Shown here: one piece after another, positions 24,928 through 36,820 of the stretch
How the letters are laid out: every line of letters begins with the position of its first letter
Numbering within the stretch: the first letter of the stretch is position 1
Source: Lindgomyces ingoldianus
Lineage: Eukaryota > Ascomycota > Dothideomycetes > Pleosporales > Lindgomycetaceae
Direction of reading: 5' to 3'
Length of the DNA stretch: 54,323 nt
Assembly: GCF_010093535.1 (NCBI RefSeq)
Contig: NW_022985207.1
Coordinates: 2,078-56,400, forward strand
Notes under the pieces: model-generated
Databases searched by the model: none
Told to the model about the DNA's origin: nothing
Seen by the model: only the letters and a program-made list of their open reading frames with translations
Translations under genes and position numbers: made by a program

Positions 24928-25207
24928 TGTCTGTACATAGTAGCAGTGTTATAGTCTAGATATAAGCAATTACGCATAAGTAAGACTATATATCTATGTT
25001 ATATAATGCTTATGTGTAAACCTTTATGTGTAAATATTTAAATATCCCTTTTTTTCTTTGTACAGAGGAAAGATAAGAGTAATAGAACTAGAAACATGTT
25101 GCCCTTACCTTACCTACTTTGTACGCTGTGCACACTGTACACTACTCTTACTCTTGCTACTTAAGTGCTTATACTATAAGCAGCTAGCTGTCAGAGCCTA
25201 TTTAACA
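24928..25207 (+). repeat. 3' LTR of Copia C
   Basis: It begins TGTCTGTACATAGTAGCAG, ends TTTAACA, is 280 bp and is followed by the target copy TTAGC. It is more RIP-mutated than its partner at 6686. Confidence 0.88.
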
Positions 25208-25361
25208 TTAGCTAAATATAATAAAAAGTTTATTATACTTTTTTCTAAAATTTAAAAGTTTTAGTCTATATCTACATTTTATTTCTACATCTATCTGCCT
25301 AATCTACTCTAGAAACCTACTAACCTAGAGGCTTATACTTCTTTATTAAAGTAAAGGTGTA

Positions 25362-28300
25362 TAACGTACTTCATAGGCGAGTTGCTCACACACCTAAGTT
25401 GCTTACTTTTGCCAAGACCCCACCCTAACAAACTCTATTATAGCCCATAACAACCTGCTCTGGCACTATATAGTACAGAACAGCCTAGAATATTATTTAG
25501 ATACTACTTCTGCTTCTTACTTACATGTTTGTGTGTTATGTCTAGTCTAATTGCACTATCTACAGCGCCTTTAGAATAGCTTACCTACTTTAGCTTACAC
25601 TTGCTTCTTTACCTTCTTCCTGTTACTGCGCGCTTTAAACTTCTTTAAAGCTATTAAGCATAGGCTTTTCTAAATTGTTAAGGTTTTTTTTACCTTAATT
25701 TACTTTTTTTTATGTAATTTATGTTATGTAGCAGCTTTATTAGCTGCTTAAAGCTTAGTAATTTTTTATTATACTAACACTAGCTTATGTGTAATTATTG
25801 CTGCCTTTTTTAAAACTTTTTTAAACACTTTAACTATAAAAGTTAGTAAACTATTTATATACTTCTAAATTTTTATTTTTATAAGCATTAATTATAACTT
25901 AAGTTTTAAAGTATTACTTAAAGTTTACAACTACTAGGGCTTATTATATATAAGTAGTAGTAGTAATAAAGTGCGCAACTTTACATTAAAGCCTATTATA
26001 ACTTATTATAGGTTAAAAGAAACTAATCTAGCACCTTAAAACTTTTCTTAGATATTACTAAAAGTAATTATAGCATTATAAGCTACTTTAAAGCATAGTA
26101 AGAACTTTATTTTTATAATATAAGTAATTTAGTTATATATAAGATTTTTAGCTTAGCGCTTATATGCCTTTTTTAAAAAAGTAAAACAACTTATATTAAG
26201 TAGCTATAAAAAGTATAATAAGTAAAAAAGCATATAAATAGTAATAATCTTATTATCTTTATAGTATTACTAAAAATAAAGTAAGTTATAGCTTTTATAG
26301 CTATTAATAACTAGTAAATAGTAGCTACTAATAGTACACTTTTTTATATGCGCATTAAAGTGCTTTAACTAGTCTAAACTAAGCTAATTAGTAGTCTAGC
26401 TACGCTTAGAGATTGTAATAACCTAATTCTAAAGTAAATTTTTCTTTTTATACTAGTTTAAAAAGTAGTTACTACTCTAAAAAATAATAAAAAGTAAAAT
26501 AGCCTACTTTTTAGCATTAATGCCTTAGATAGCTGTTGTCTACTTCTAGTTACCTAGCTAAACTACTTTTAGCTGTCCTTATCTCTCTAAACCTATAACA
26601 ACTGCTCTAGTAGATATCTAGCTTATTATAAACTCTATCTTATTAAAGTTGTAACGTACCTAACGGGTTGGCCGGCCACACGGGTTGGCCGGCCACTTTT
26701 GCTAAGCCCCTACTAAAACCACCCTATTCTCTTGCAAAACAGCCTACTTTAGCCCTATATAAAGTAATACAACATAAAATATTATTTAGAGTCTACTTCT
26801 ACTACTTACTTACATATATATAAGTTATGCTTAGTCTAATTGCACTACCTATATTACCTTTAACTTAGCTTACCTCCTTTAGCGCGCACCTGCGTCTTTA
26901 GCTTCTTCCTATTACTACGCGCTCTAAACTCCTTTAGAGCAGTTAGACAAGCCTTATCCTTAACTATTAAGGTTCTTTCTGCCTAAATCTGCTTTCTTTT
27001 ATGCAATCTATGTTATATAGCAACCTTATTTACTACTTAAAGCTTTATAATCTTATAGCCTACTTTATTATGTTAATGCTTTAAATAACTGTTATCTACT
27101 TTCTATTACCTTGCTATATTGCCTTTAGCTGTTTTTATCTCTCTAAAGTTGTAATAACTGCTCTAGTTAATATCTAGCCTATTATAAAGCCTAACTTGTT
27201 AAAGTTATACCTGTCTTTATCCTAGATACTATACTTAGCTTTTATGTTAGCTACTAGGCAAAACTAGCCCTAGATAACCTTTAGATTCTTATAAAGCGCT
27301 CTCTTATAATTATACTTATAATTAAACTTTATTATAAACTTAGAGCAGTGCTTAACCTACATACTAGTCTAGTTTAAGCTAACCTAGCCTAGATTGCGCT
27401 CTACAGGCAAGGAATTAGCTATATTAGCTACAGCTGTAAGCCTAGGGGGAAATCTGCGCGTAATAAGCTTAAGTATGTACTTAACAACTACCTCCTTTTT
27501 AAGCTTAGTTAGATTCCTTAATTTAGGCTAGCATTCTGCTTATAAAGGCTGTCTAGCGCGTTAATTGCTTAGTGTTATGTAAAAGACATTATAGATAGCT
27601 GCAGCGCGTTGTAAGAAGAGTTTTAAGTCTTATTTAAGAGCCTAAAGAGCAAGCTGTATCTAACGTTCTTTAGAAAATTTAATCTAGTGTTGTTGTTAAG
27701 GCATTATGTAGATAGGTAGAGTTTAGTGGGGGCTTAGCAAAAGTGGCCGGCCAACCCGTGTGGCTGGCCAACCTGTTAGGTACGTTACATGTTGTTATTC
27801 TAAATGCTATACTTAGCTTTAATATTCTCTATAAAGTTAAACTAGCTTTAAATTACTATAAAATTTTTATAAAAAGCTTTTTTATAGTTATACTTATACT
27901 TAAACTTTACTTTAAGCTCTAAGTAACACTTAATAAACATATTAAGCTAGTTTGTGCTAATATAGCCTATATTACACTTAGTGTGTAAAGAATTAGCTAT
28001 ATTAGCTATAGCTGCTAGCTAGGGGGGAAATCCTTATGTATCTAGCTTAAGTATGTGCTAAATAATTACCTGCTTTTTATTATTATCTAGCTTTTATAAG
28101 TTAGCTATATAATTAGCTTAGAAAGGTTATCTAGCCTGTTAGTTACTTATTATTTTTTAAAAGACTTTATAAATAGCTGCAGCATGTTACTTAAAAAGTG
28201 TTATATCTTATTTAAAAGCCTAAAGCGTAAGCTACATCTAATGTTCTTTTAACACATTTAAGTAGTGTTGTTAGGAATACATTAGTGTAAAAAAAGTAGT

Positions 28301-28365
28301 GTAGTAGAGTCTTAGCAAAAGTAAGTAACTTAGGTGTGTAAGCAACTCGCCTATAAAGTATGTTA
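25362..28365 (-). mobile_element. Fot1/pogo-like DNA transposon, copy 2, with a nested relative
   Basis: The element runs 25364-28363 with TA on each side (25362-25363 and 28364-28365). It is inverted relative to the copy at 3074-4937. Without the nested element it is 1866 bp, against 1864 bp in copy 1. The left inverted repeat ACGTACTTCATAGGCGAGTT is almost free of RIP; the right one is mutated. The transposase remnant reads on the minus strand and shows the same blocks as copy 1, for example the second-Asp block near 26280-26340. Stops make it dead. Confidence 0.88.
26652..27787 (-). mobile_element. Internally deleted Fot1-like element nested in copy 2
   Basis: The 1132-bp element (26654-27785) has TA on both sides and inverted repeats of about 57 bp starting ACGTACCTAACGGG. 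These contain GGTTGGCCGGCCAC twice and differ at only two positions between the ends. The TIR differs from that of its host element, so it is a separate family. Its interior still aligns with host sequence on both sides of a gap of about 700 bp that would hold the DGH-type and LQPLDV-type catalytic blocks. It is thus a non-autonomous deletion derivative that would depend on a transposase in trans. Confidence 0.85.
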
Positions 28366-30397
28366 TTAAATACTATAAACTCTAAATTATTTTTATCTTC
28401 TAGGTCTTTATTATTATTAGATTATTTCTTAGCTAGATCTATTTAGTCTATAAGTTCTTTTACATTCTTATTATTACTATTACTTATACTTTTTTTTATA
28501 TTAAAGCTTATATTAACATTAACTAATAAGCTAAACTAATTATTTAAGAATTTAACTAGCGTTTTTAACTCTAAAGCCTTATTATTAATAAGTTTTATAG
28601 TATTTAAAAACTACTGCTAAACTTAATTAAACTAAAAGTAAAGTAACTTAGTGTTTATACTAAGCACTTTATTAGTTAACCTAGTTATAATATAAAAAGC
28701 TATATATATTTTTTTAAAAACAGGTTAGAACCTAGTCTTAAAAATAACGTAACTAAATAAGTTAATTAAGTTACCTTAGATAGCATTTTTAAAAACACTA
28801 GGTGTGTTTTAGGCAAGTGTCTTTACACTTTTTTTTAAGAAAAAATCTAATTTAGTTAGAGCTAATTTATAAAAGTTTAAAGTTAGAGTAAGTATTTTTA
28901 TAGCTGTAGCTATTTATAAAGTAGGTCTCTTTTTTAACTTCTTTTTACTATCTTATTTAGCTAGTTCTGTCTATTCTGCTAATATATTAGTATTTAGTTA
29001 TATTTTATTTAGAAAAATAAAAACTTATTTACTTTATAAATTACACCTTTTTTTTTTACACTATAGTAATAATTAATATAACTACTACTAAAGTAATCTA
29101 AGATATAAACATAGTACATAAATTTACTGTTTTTCTTAATGCATTTCTAGCATAGATCTTTTAAGATCCTACCTACTATAAAAGCAGCTAGAGCCTTTGC
29201 TGCTTTAGAGCAAGTAATTTTAGTCTAAACAAAGACTTATACATTCTAAAAAAAATTAACCTGTACATAAACTATAATTATATGTTGCTTAAGCATCTTT
29301 AAAAGTTTATAGTACATAGTTATAACTTTTATGTTAAAATTTTTAACATAGTTTATTTTTATGTCTAGTAAGTAACTAGCTAGACTATTTAATTTTATAG
29401 TAGTCTAGACACTCTAATATGCTAGCCTAAAATTAACAACTTTATACTTATTTACATGTTTTATAGATTTGTTTAACTAGTTAGATTTACTGCTAGAAGA
29501 TTTAACTAAAAGTATGTTTCTTTCTCTTTTTTTTTTCTTTATTTAGCTTTAACTTAGCTTTAGCCTAGTATAGAGAAACAATAGGGGTTAGAGCAGGTAA
29601 GGCATAAACTATACTATATCTGTATAGTCTGTACAGTGAATAAGGCAACATAAAGTGTTAGAAAGAATATAGTCTACCTAGAGTAAACAGAGGCGCTTAC
29701 TATTAAGGCTATAAAGTGTTTAGGTAAAAACCTTAAGCTAGTAAAGATTAACCTTAATATTAACTATTACTTTATAAATATTAACCTTAATATAGAGGAT
29801 ATAAGCCTTACTATAGTAAGTATAGTTCTTAACTAGGTTAATAGGCAAACTGCTACTAAAGTCTTCTATAGCTAAAGATAAGTTAGACATAAACAGAGGT
29901 AAGCTGTAAAAAGATATTATTAGTTTAATTTTTTACTAACTTATATTAATCTAGATTTAATTACACTTGCACTATACTATTGCTTACTCTGCTTTTAGCT
30001 GCTTTATAAGCTGTATAATCTAATCTAGCTAAAGGCGCGCGCAGGTATATTCTAATTCTGTCTAGCCTGTGATGCTATTAGACCCTAGTAAGGCTACGTG
30101 TCTTCTAGGCAGGTAGTATTAGTTATAGAAGGGAAAGAGGTTAGAGAGGGAGACATGTAGTCTAATAGGTTAGAGTTGTTGTTATCTACAGCCTTTATAT
30201 TTTTTAATTAGCCCTACATTATAACATGTGTAAGGTAAAACTAACTCTTACTATTAGCACTAATTTTTTAGGCTAAAAGGTCCTAGCTTCTAGTCTAAAC
30301 TTTACTTTAGAAATTGCTAATAAGGTTAGTATTAATTATTAATAATCTAGAGCAGTTATTAGATTGCAACTAACAGTTGTCTAGTGTTGTTATAGCA
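28366..30397. other. AT-rich stretch, nothing recognised
   Basis: This is RIP-type sequence with no paired terminal repeats or clear motif on either strand. A segment near 30020-30170 keeps more GC. A decayed retroelement is likely but could not be assigned. Confidence 0.5.
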
Positions 30398-30696
30398 GTA
30401 ATTGTAACGGCGCAGGCAAGACAATGGGTCCGACTGCGGTATGAATCCACTCAGAGGCATATGGGAGTGCGTGGGGACTCAGAGACCTGGGAATACCAAT
30501 GACACCTATAGGCCTTGTACGTAGGATATCAGAAAACTACCGAGCTAGCTACGGGGGCGAGGTGCGACTAAATACATGAGGGAATAGGGGTAACAGCAGG
30601 GGTCGGGGCCAGGTCGAGGTCGGGTCCGATACAAGGGCCTTCCGGAGGTTCCGGGCGACTCGAGATGGAACGATTCATGAGGATCGTTACAGTAAT
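30398..30696 (-). mobile_element. Short LTR-like element, copy 2 (reverse orientation)
   Basis: The 289-bp element (30403-30691) begins TGTAACG and ends CGTTACA. It is flanked by GTAAT on both sides (30398-30402 and 30692-30696). Reversed, it aligns along its whole length with 23476-23786, with small indels such as about 10 extra bp near its TGTAACG end. It is GC-rich and free of RIP inside RIP-mutated DNA. Confidence 0.88.
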
Positions 30697-31337
30697 AAAC
30701 GCAATTAGCTATGTTTAAGGAAAGTAGAGGGTGTTAGCGCTGTTTTTAATTAGATTTTAACCTAAAACGTGTAGATAGGGGGAGAATCTGTACCCGTCGC
30801 GTCCTTGGCAGATGGGGATTGGCTGGTAAGGTAGGACGGCAAGAGGAGAAAGGAAGCTGGGTTAGTTAGATTGTTTATTGTGGGGACCGTGCGCATAAGC
30901 GAGCTGTTACGTAATCCTTCCTAATCAGGACTAGCCACCTTCTTCCTGGAAAGGAAGGCTAATCTGCTCGTCACAGATGTCGCATGCCAAGTGGTGGCAC
31001 ACCTCTTGCAAAATGGTTGTACTCGAATGTCTCCAATATTTTGTGCATGGTGTGCTAGGAGTTCCGAGTACCAACTGATACGCACAACATTCCCAAAGGC
31101 CTGGTCTTGTGGTTGTAACGAGCAGGTATTAGCCTTCCTTTTCGGAAGCTTGGATGACATAATCAGGCGTCTCGCTTAGCGCACAGGCCAGCATCTAATA
31201 TATGTCCACTAATTGCCTCTCTTACTTGGGGCGGACAATCCATTTGAGGCAGAATAGAAAAGGACTTGAATTGAATTTGCTGCGACGATTCGACCTGCAG
31301 GAAGACCGGAGCTGCGGCGACTGAGGGGGTTGCAAGA
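30403..31337. other. Boundary between RIP-mutated block and normal-composition block
   Basis: To the left, nearly every element is TA-rich and riddled with TAA/TAG. To the right, LINEs and host DNA have balanced composition with only scattered changes. The switch happens within a few hundred bp after the short LTR-like element. It marks the edge of an AT-rich compartment of the kind known in fungal genomes with compartmental structure. Confidence 0.6.
30697..31217. other. Transition from RIP-mutated to normal composition; a weak minus-strand frame of 79 codons
   Basis: The AT-rich block ends within about 100 bp after the short LTR-like element. The following sequence has balanced composition. 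A minus-strand frame at 30921-31160 starts with Met and is Ser/Lys/Arg-rich with a Cys-x2-Cys pair (Lys-Arg-Cys-Ala). It matches no family I recognise. The equally long plus-strand frame over it shows that open frames arise easily here, so no gene is called. Confidence 0.35.
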
Positions 31338-31462
31338 TAAGTACCGGTACCTAACCCTAAACCCCCCCCCCCTACCTCTCTCCCCCCCCTCTCTCCTAGA
31401 GAACCGGGGACAAGTACCGGAGGACGAGACGACTGCGCGGGACCCAGGGGAGTCGTGAATCG

Positions 31463-32762
31463 ATGGAATCGGAGGTGGAGGACACGCGTTAGGGGCGGCA
31501 ATCGACCTGAACACGCGTCAGGACGCGCAAGGCGACTAAGGCGGAGAATATAAGGAGACAACAGGGAAACTTAAGTGATGGAAGCGGGACAGACAAGGTG
31601 ATCAATGTCAACTAAGAGGCCCCTAGAGCCCCACAATTAACCTGCACTTAAGGCTGACTAAGAACAAGACATGACAAAGGAACAGGTATACCTAGGAGAA
31701 GCGCAGGAGCGAGACAGAAGGAAGACCTATTAGCTGTGGTGCTCGCAGCACTCAGAGAGACCCAAGACAGGATGGTAGCCACAATGGAGCGGATAGAAAG
31801 AGAACATGTAACCTAGATTAAGACAATAACAAGGACACTTACCTAAGAGGTAGAGGCACTGAAGGCAGAGAACAAAGCAATAGTAGACAAATTCGAGACC
31901 CTTCTAGCCAGATCTTATACGCTGCCTAGTGGATCGCTATCTTACGCTGCTGTGGCACAATCGCCCCTAAGCAGCTAGCCTAGTAACCTACAGACCTTTT
32001 CTACTAACACAGCACCCTTAACAACAACAGACACACTCTACTGCACAATTAACACATCTAGGATTAAGAAGGTGGACAGGGAGAAGGCAAAACTAGGCAA
32101 GATTAGACAAGCTATTAAGAAGGAGATGTGGACAAACTACAAGCGCGCGGAATGGCGATGTGCGGCAGTGGTTAGAGACCTAAGGAACACTGATTAAATT
32201 AGAGTCACATGAAGGGACGAAAGTGAGCTCTAGGCGGTTAAAGAGGCAGCCCGCAAGACAGTGGCCAGGGGAGTTAGGATACTGCGCGACCAGCTCTTCC
32301 TAATTAGGGTAGATAACGCTAACTAGCTAGCAGTGCTGTTAGAGGAAGGACAAATCTAACTAGGATCCCTAGAGGCCCTTAGGGCTAAAAACAGGGTGCA
32401 GGTAGCAAAAGTTAGCTAGCTAAGTTAAAAGGATTTAGGAAAGGCATATAGATTAATAGTAGTGTATGTCACTAAGGGCAGTGATGCAGCCTAGCTGCTA
32501 TAAGAACAGTACTTCCACATTAACAGAGAATCTGCATACACAAGACTGTTTAAACTGCGAAATAGACTATTGCAGTGCTACTAATGCTAACAGCTAGGGC
32601 ACAAGGCATTCACATGCACGAGGCAGCGGGTTTGTGCTAGGTGCGCTAGCGAAGGACACCACCACAGCGAATGCCAAGTGATGGTCCCTAAATGCGTACC
32701 CTGTAGGGGCCCCTATAAATCACTCTCTAGGAACTGTTAAGTGCTATACCCTAGTTAGGATG
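31463..32762 (+). pseudogene. LINE copy 1 ORF1 (gag-like, coiled coil and CCHC knuckles)
   Basis: The likely start is the ATG at 31463, after which the frame is rich in Arg, Glu, Gln and Thr. Near 31740-31900 it predicts a long charged helix (Glu-Arg-Ile-Glu-Arg-Glu, Lys-Ala-Glu-Asn-Lys), a probable coiled coil. Near 32576-32740 there are CCHC knuckles: Cys-Tyr-stop-Cys (from Gln)...Gly-His-Lys-Ala-Phe-Thr-Cys, then Cys-Ala-x-Cys-Ala-Ser-Glu-Gly-His-His-His-Ser-Glu-Cys, then a partial Cys-Val-Pro-Cys. ORF1 proteins of this group bind the LINE RNA. At least a dozen internal TAG/TAA codons break it. Confidence 0.8.
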
Positions 32763-32763
32763 C

Positions 32764-35700
32764 CTAGGACGCTTAAGATATTCTAACTTAATGCAGGAAA
32801 GAGACGTAAGGTACTGCACAGCGTAATAAATAATAAGTAACTACAAGACTTTGCTGTATTAGCTATTTAAAAACCTTATGCGTAGAGGAACAAAGAAGGA
32901 AGGATTATTACAACACTAGCTAGACACGCCTACTAGGCCAAATTTACGCTAACCGCATGTAGGGACGGGAGGTGGCCCTTCTAGAGTATGCTCTGGATAC
33001 GGAAAGACATCAAGGCTGAACAGCTGCCAGTACAGTTGCTAGACCTCACAGCAGCGACGCTACAACTACCCGGTTGAACAGTCCTAGTAGTGTTAGTCTA
33101 TGTTAAGATAAGAGATAAGCAAGCACTAAGGGAGACAATAAATTACATCTAGACCCTAATCTAAACCGCACACAACTAAACTAGGACGCGGGTGGATGTG
33201 GTCCTAGCAGGTGATTTTAACCAACACAACTAATTATGGGGAGGGGATAATGTGTTAAACACTTACTAAGGCAAAGCAGACCCTATTATACACCTTATAG
33301 CAGACTATTTACTCTACAGCCTACTTCCTAGGGGCACAAAAACATAGCAGCAAGGAATAAGTAAGAGCACTATTAATTTAATGCTAACTTTAGACAACCT
33401 AGCAGCTACAGCACTATGCTGTAAAGTTTATAAGACAGAACATAGGTTAGATTACAGAGCAATTAAAACAACCTTTAATGTAGACACCTTAGAACAGCAA
33501 GCAGAAGTAAGACTATTGTTTAAAAATGCACTATAGGAAGTAATATAAATAAGAGTTAAGGAGATGCTTAAAGCTAAACTAATAGGGGGCAGTGTACAGC
33601 AACAGACAGATAGGCTAATAGAAGCAGCAATAGAGGTAGTCCACAAGCTAACCCTAAGAGCTAGGCCCTTGCTGTATGCAAAAAGATGGTGGACTGTAGA
33701 CCTTACGCAGTTGCAAAAGGTATATACACACTAGAGGAACAAGGCAAAAGCAGAACAGCAGGTAGAAAGGACAAGTATAGAGACAGAACAACAGGCGAAG
33801 GCAGCAGCAAAGGAATTTCACAACGCAACGCGGCGGCAGCGCAGAACCTACTAGGAGGACTTTCTAGTAGACAATGCTAACATTTAGAAAGCTATAAGAT
33901 ACCTTAAGCTAAATAGTGCTGCAATGTTTAACAAAATACCCCCTTTAGAAAGAACTAACAGATTAAGCATAGGAGGAAATCTAGAGATAGCAGACAAGTT
34001 TCTGCAGTTGTTTTTTCCACTGCTTCTAGACACTATTAAGAATAAGGGCGAACGCCAGCAACGTAGCCCGGTTAGCATGCCCGACCTAACCATGGACGAA
34101 ATAGAATGCTGTCTGTTCGCGGCTAAGCTGTAGAAGGCACTAGGCGATGATAGGCTTCTAGTTATAGTATAGAGGCAGCTATAGCTAGTCGCGAAAGAGA
34201 GGATCCTACTTTTATTTTAAACATTACTAGGGGAGGGGGTCATCCCAGCACAGTGGAGAAACGCTCAGATTGTCCTGCTTAAAAAGCTAGGAAAGAGCAA
34301 CTATAGAGTGGCAAAGTTGTAGAGACCTATCTCTCTACTATTAACTCTTAGTAAGATCCTTAAAGCTGTTGTAGCAAAGAGAATCTTATATGTAATAAAA
34401 ACATATAGGTTACTTCTTATAAACTACTTTAGTAGAAGGAAACAGTAATTAGCAGAATAAGCGCTATTAATGTTGCAAGAACACATCTACAACGCATAGA
34501 GATCTAGGAGAGTGCTAAGTCTAGTGAGCTTTAACGTAAAAGGGGCATACAACAGAGTATGCAAAGACAGGCTAACCCAGAGGCTCTGTGCCAGAGGGAT
34601 ACCACCAGGCCTAGTACAATGGATAGACGCCTTTTGCTCTAATTGTACGGCAACTATTACAGTCAACGGCTACACGTCTGAGGAGAAACTGCTGCCCTAG
34701 GCAGGGCTCCCACAGGGATGCCCCCTTTCTCTAATTCTGTTCCTCTTCTTTAACACTAATCTAGTCTAACACTAGATTAATGCTTATAGCAGTTTATTTA
34801 CCTTTATAGACAACTACAACGCTTAGGTGATAGGACCCTTAGCTAAAGAAAATTACGTGAAACTCTAAAACATTATTAAGAGAGCAATAAAGTAGGAGAA
34901 GAGAAGTAGGGCAACCTTTAAGGGGGACAAGACCACCCTAATACACTTTATAAGAAATAGAGGCAAAATAAGTGTAAAACTAGTAAGTGTTAAAGAATAG
35001 CTAGTTAAACTAACAACAGAAGCTAAGATCCTAGGCGTTATTATAGATGCAGGGCTAAGATATAAGCAGCACATAGCAAGGGCGGCAGCAAGGGGCCTAA
35101 GGGCAGCCCTAGCGCTGAGGCGGTTACAGATGGTCTCCCCTGCTACAGCCCGGCAGCTTTTCAGGTCAACAGTAGCACTAGTGGTAGACTACGCATCAAG
35201 TGTATGGATGCACGCGTGCAGCACAATTTCAATGGGAGCGATGAACAGAATACAGAAAATAGGAGCTTAAGCTGTTAGAGGCTGCTTCTAGACAGTTGCT
35301 GCGGCTGTAGCAGAGGCGGAAGCGAGTCTATAGACAGTGCATGAACGCCACACAGTAAGGGCTATTAAGATGTAGATTAATGTCTACACGCTGCTAAAGA
35401 CAAACCCTATGTTAAAATTCTATATTGCAGGCTTTTAACAGTTTTAATCACTGCTGCAGAAGATCGCAGAATAGCTAGAGGGGCTTAATATTAACTAGAT
35501 AGAAACAATTAATCTGCATAGTGTGCAGCTATAGGACTGTTGCATCTTAGTAATAATTAAACTAGACTAAGCAAAGGCTATAACACTAGCTAACTAGTGT
35601 AACAGTATTAGAATCGCAACAAGCGCATCTGTCCAGCTTAGTATGGTAGGGATAGGAGGGGCGATAGACAACACGCGGAGGGGAGCGCCTGCTCAAGCTG

Positions 35701-36731
35701 CTACCTCGTCATTCACCTTAGGACCTAGGACGGAGCAAAACCCCTACACAGCGGAGCTGGCAGCGATGGCGGCAGCGCTGACCTCCCTCCTGACATGCCA
35801 GACGGCGGACCAGGTCATCATTCTCACCAGCAGCCAAGCGGCTATACAGGCAATACGCCAACTGCGGGATTAGTCTGGCCAAGCCAGCATCAAACAGATC
35901 TACAACGCGACTCAGGCACTAAGGGAAAGGCAGTGCTCTGTACGTATAGTATAGTGCCTAGCAGGAAGCAACAATTTAGTAAAGAAGGCTAAGGAAGCAG
36001 CAAGGAAAGCCACAGCAGACAGCAGCGTGCTAACTAGACCCTTTTACTAAGCAAGGTTAACAGTAACTAGGACCACAGTAAGAAACTAGGGACAGAGAAA
36101 AGACTTACTAACAGGAGTAAAGAGATACTCGCGCAAGATGGACATAGCTCTACTAAGGAAACACACTAAGAAGCTCTATAACGCCCTAACCTAGCAAGAA
36201 GTAAAAATACTAGCACAATTATAAACTAGGATAACACAGCTAAACACATACCTGTACTGAATAGGAGCTGCAGACTTGAACATGTGCATACATAGTTAGG
36301 CAGAAGAAACTATTCAGCACTTCCTCTTCTAATGCTAAAGATAGGACACACTCTAAATACAAATGCTTCAGCAAACAGAGACTAGAAGAGGAAACCTCCC
36401 CTTCTTTCTAGGGGGAAAGGCACTAGCAGACCTAGCAGAATAGTCGCCGGACATTAACACAGTAAAGATAACAGTTAGGTACGCAATAGCAACAGGCTGC
36501 CTAGAGCAAAAAAGAAGATAGGAACTCAGAACCACAGAGATAATAGTAGAAAAGAGACGCTTAATACTAACCCCACATAACAGCAGGCTCTGCTTTACTT
36601 GCTAACAAAAGGACTTTAAACACTTAAAGAAGAGACTTTAAGAACGCTTGCTATAAATTACAATTAGGGGGATATGTAACAACTACGCCGGATAGCGGAG
36701 CAGGAGGCATGTAAGGGCTACAAGGAGTTAA
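32764..36731 (+). pseudogene. LINE copy 1 ORF2 (endonuclease, reverse transcriptase, RNase H)
   Basis: The frame opens shortly after ORF1. It carries an endonuclease/exonuclease/phosphatase-type domain: Ile-x-Lys-Pro-Tyr (from Gln-Glu-Pro-Tyr) near 32865 and Leu-Ala-Gly-Asp-Phe-Asn-Gln-His-Asn at about 33204-33230. A reverse transcriptase follows, with Phe-Asn-Val-Lys-Gly-Ala-Tyr near 34533, Gly-Leu-Pro-Gln-Gly-Cys-Pro-Leu-Ser near 34707 and Phe-Ile-Asp-Asn (from FxDD) at 34803-34814. The RNase H domain contains Tyr-Thr-Ala-Glu-Leu-Ala-Ala at 35744. A C-terminal Cys/His segment lies near 36280-36340, and the frame ends at 36731. Many TAG codons make it inactive. Confidence 0.85.
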
Positions 36732-36820
36732 GCCATCACCAAGGAAGCGCTTAGGTAATAACGCACTAGTGCCCTCTAGGCTAGAGCCGGGTGTAATAAA
36801 GACATCATCATCATCATCAT

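Larger units (their letters stand above)
6681..25212 (+). mobile_element. Ty1/Copia element C, full length, hosting nested Copia B and Gypsy insertions
   Basis: The outermost element of the nest runs 6686-25207 between direct copies of TTAGC (6681-6685 and 25208-25212), the 5-bp target duplication expected for an LTR retrotransposon. Its 5' LTR is 6686-6965 and its 3' LTR 24928-25207, both 280 bp. Its own sequence lies in pieces: leader 6966-7188, gag-pol 11495-16207, and 24176-24927. Without the insertions and their duplicated targets it is about 6.2 kb. The domain order integrase, reverse transcriptase, RNase H is that of Ty1/Copia. Stops from RIP fill all coding parts. Confidence 0.88.

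Noticed and set aside
6686..25207. Tandem Copia array sharing LTRs
   Set aside because: The GAGAT duplication around 7189-11494 shows that the inner unit inserted into the leader of the outer one, so nesting and not tandem recombination explains the four LTRs.
31163..31561. 132- and 101-codon minus-strand frames, with similar frames at 36824-37343 and 46293-46745
   Set aside because: All lie in the shared 5' region of the LINE copies, antisense to ORF1 start and C-runs, and recur only because the LINE does.
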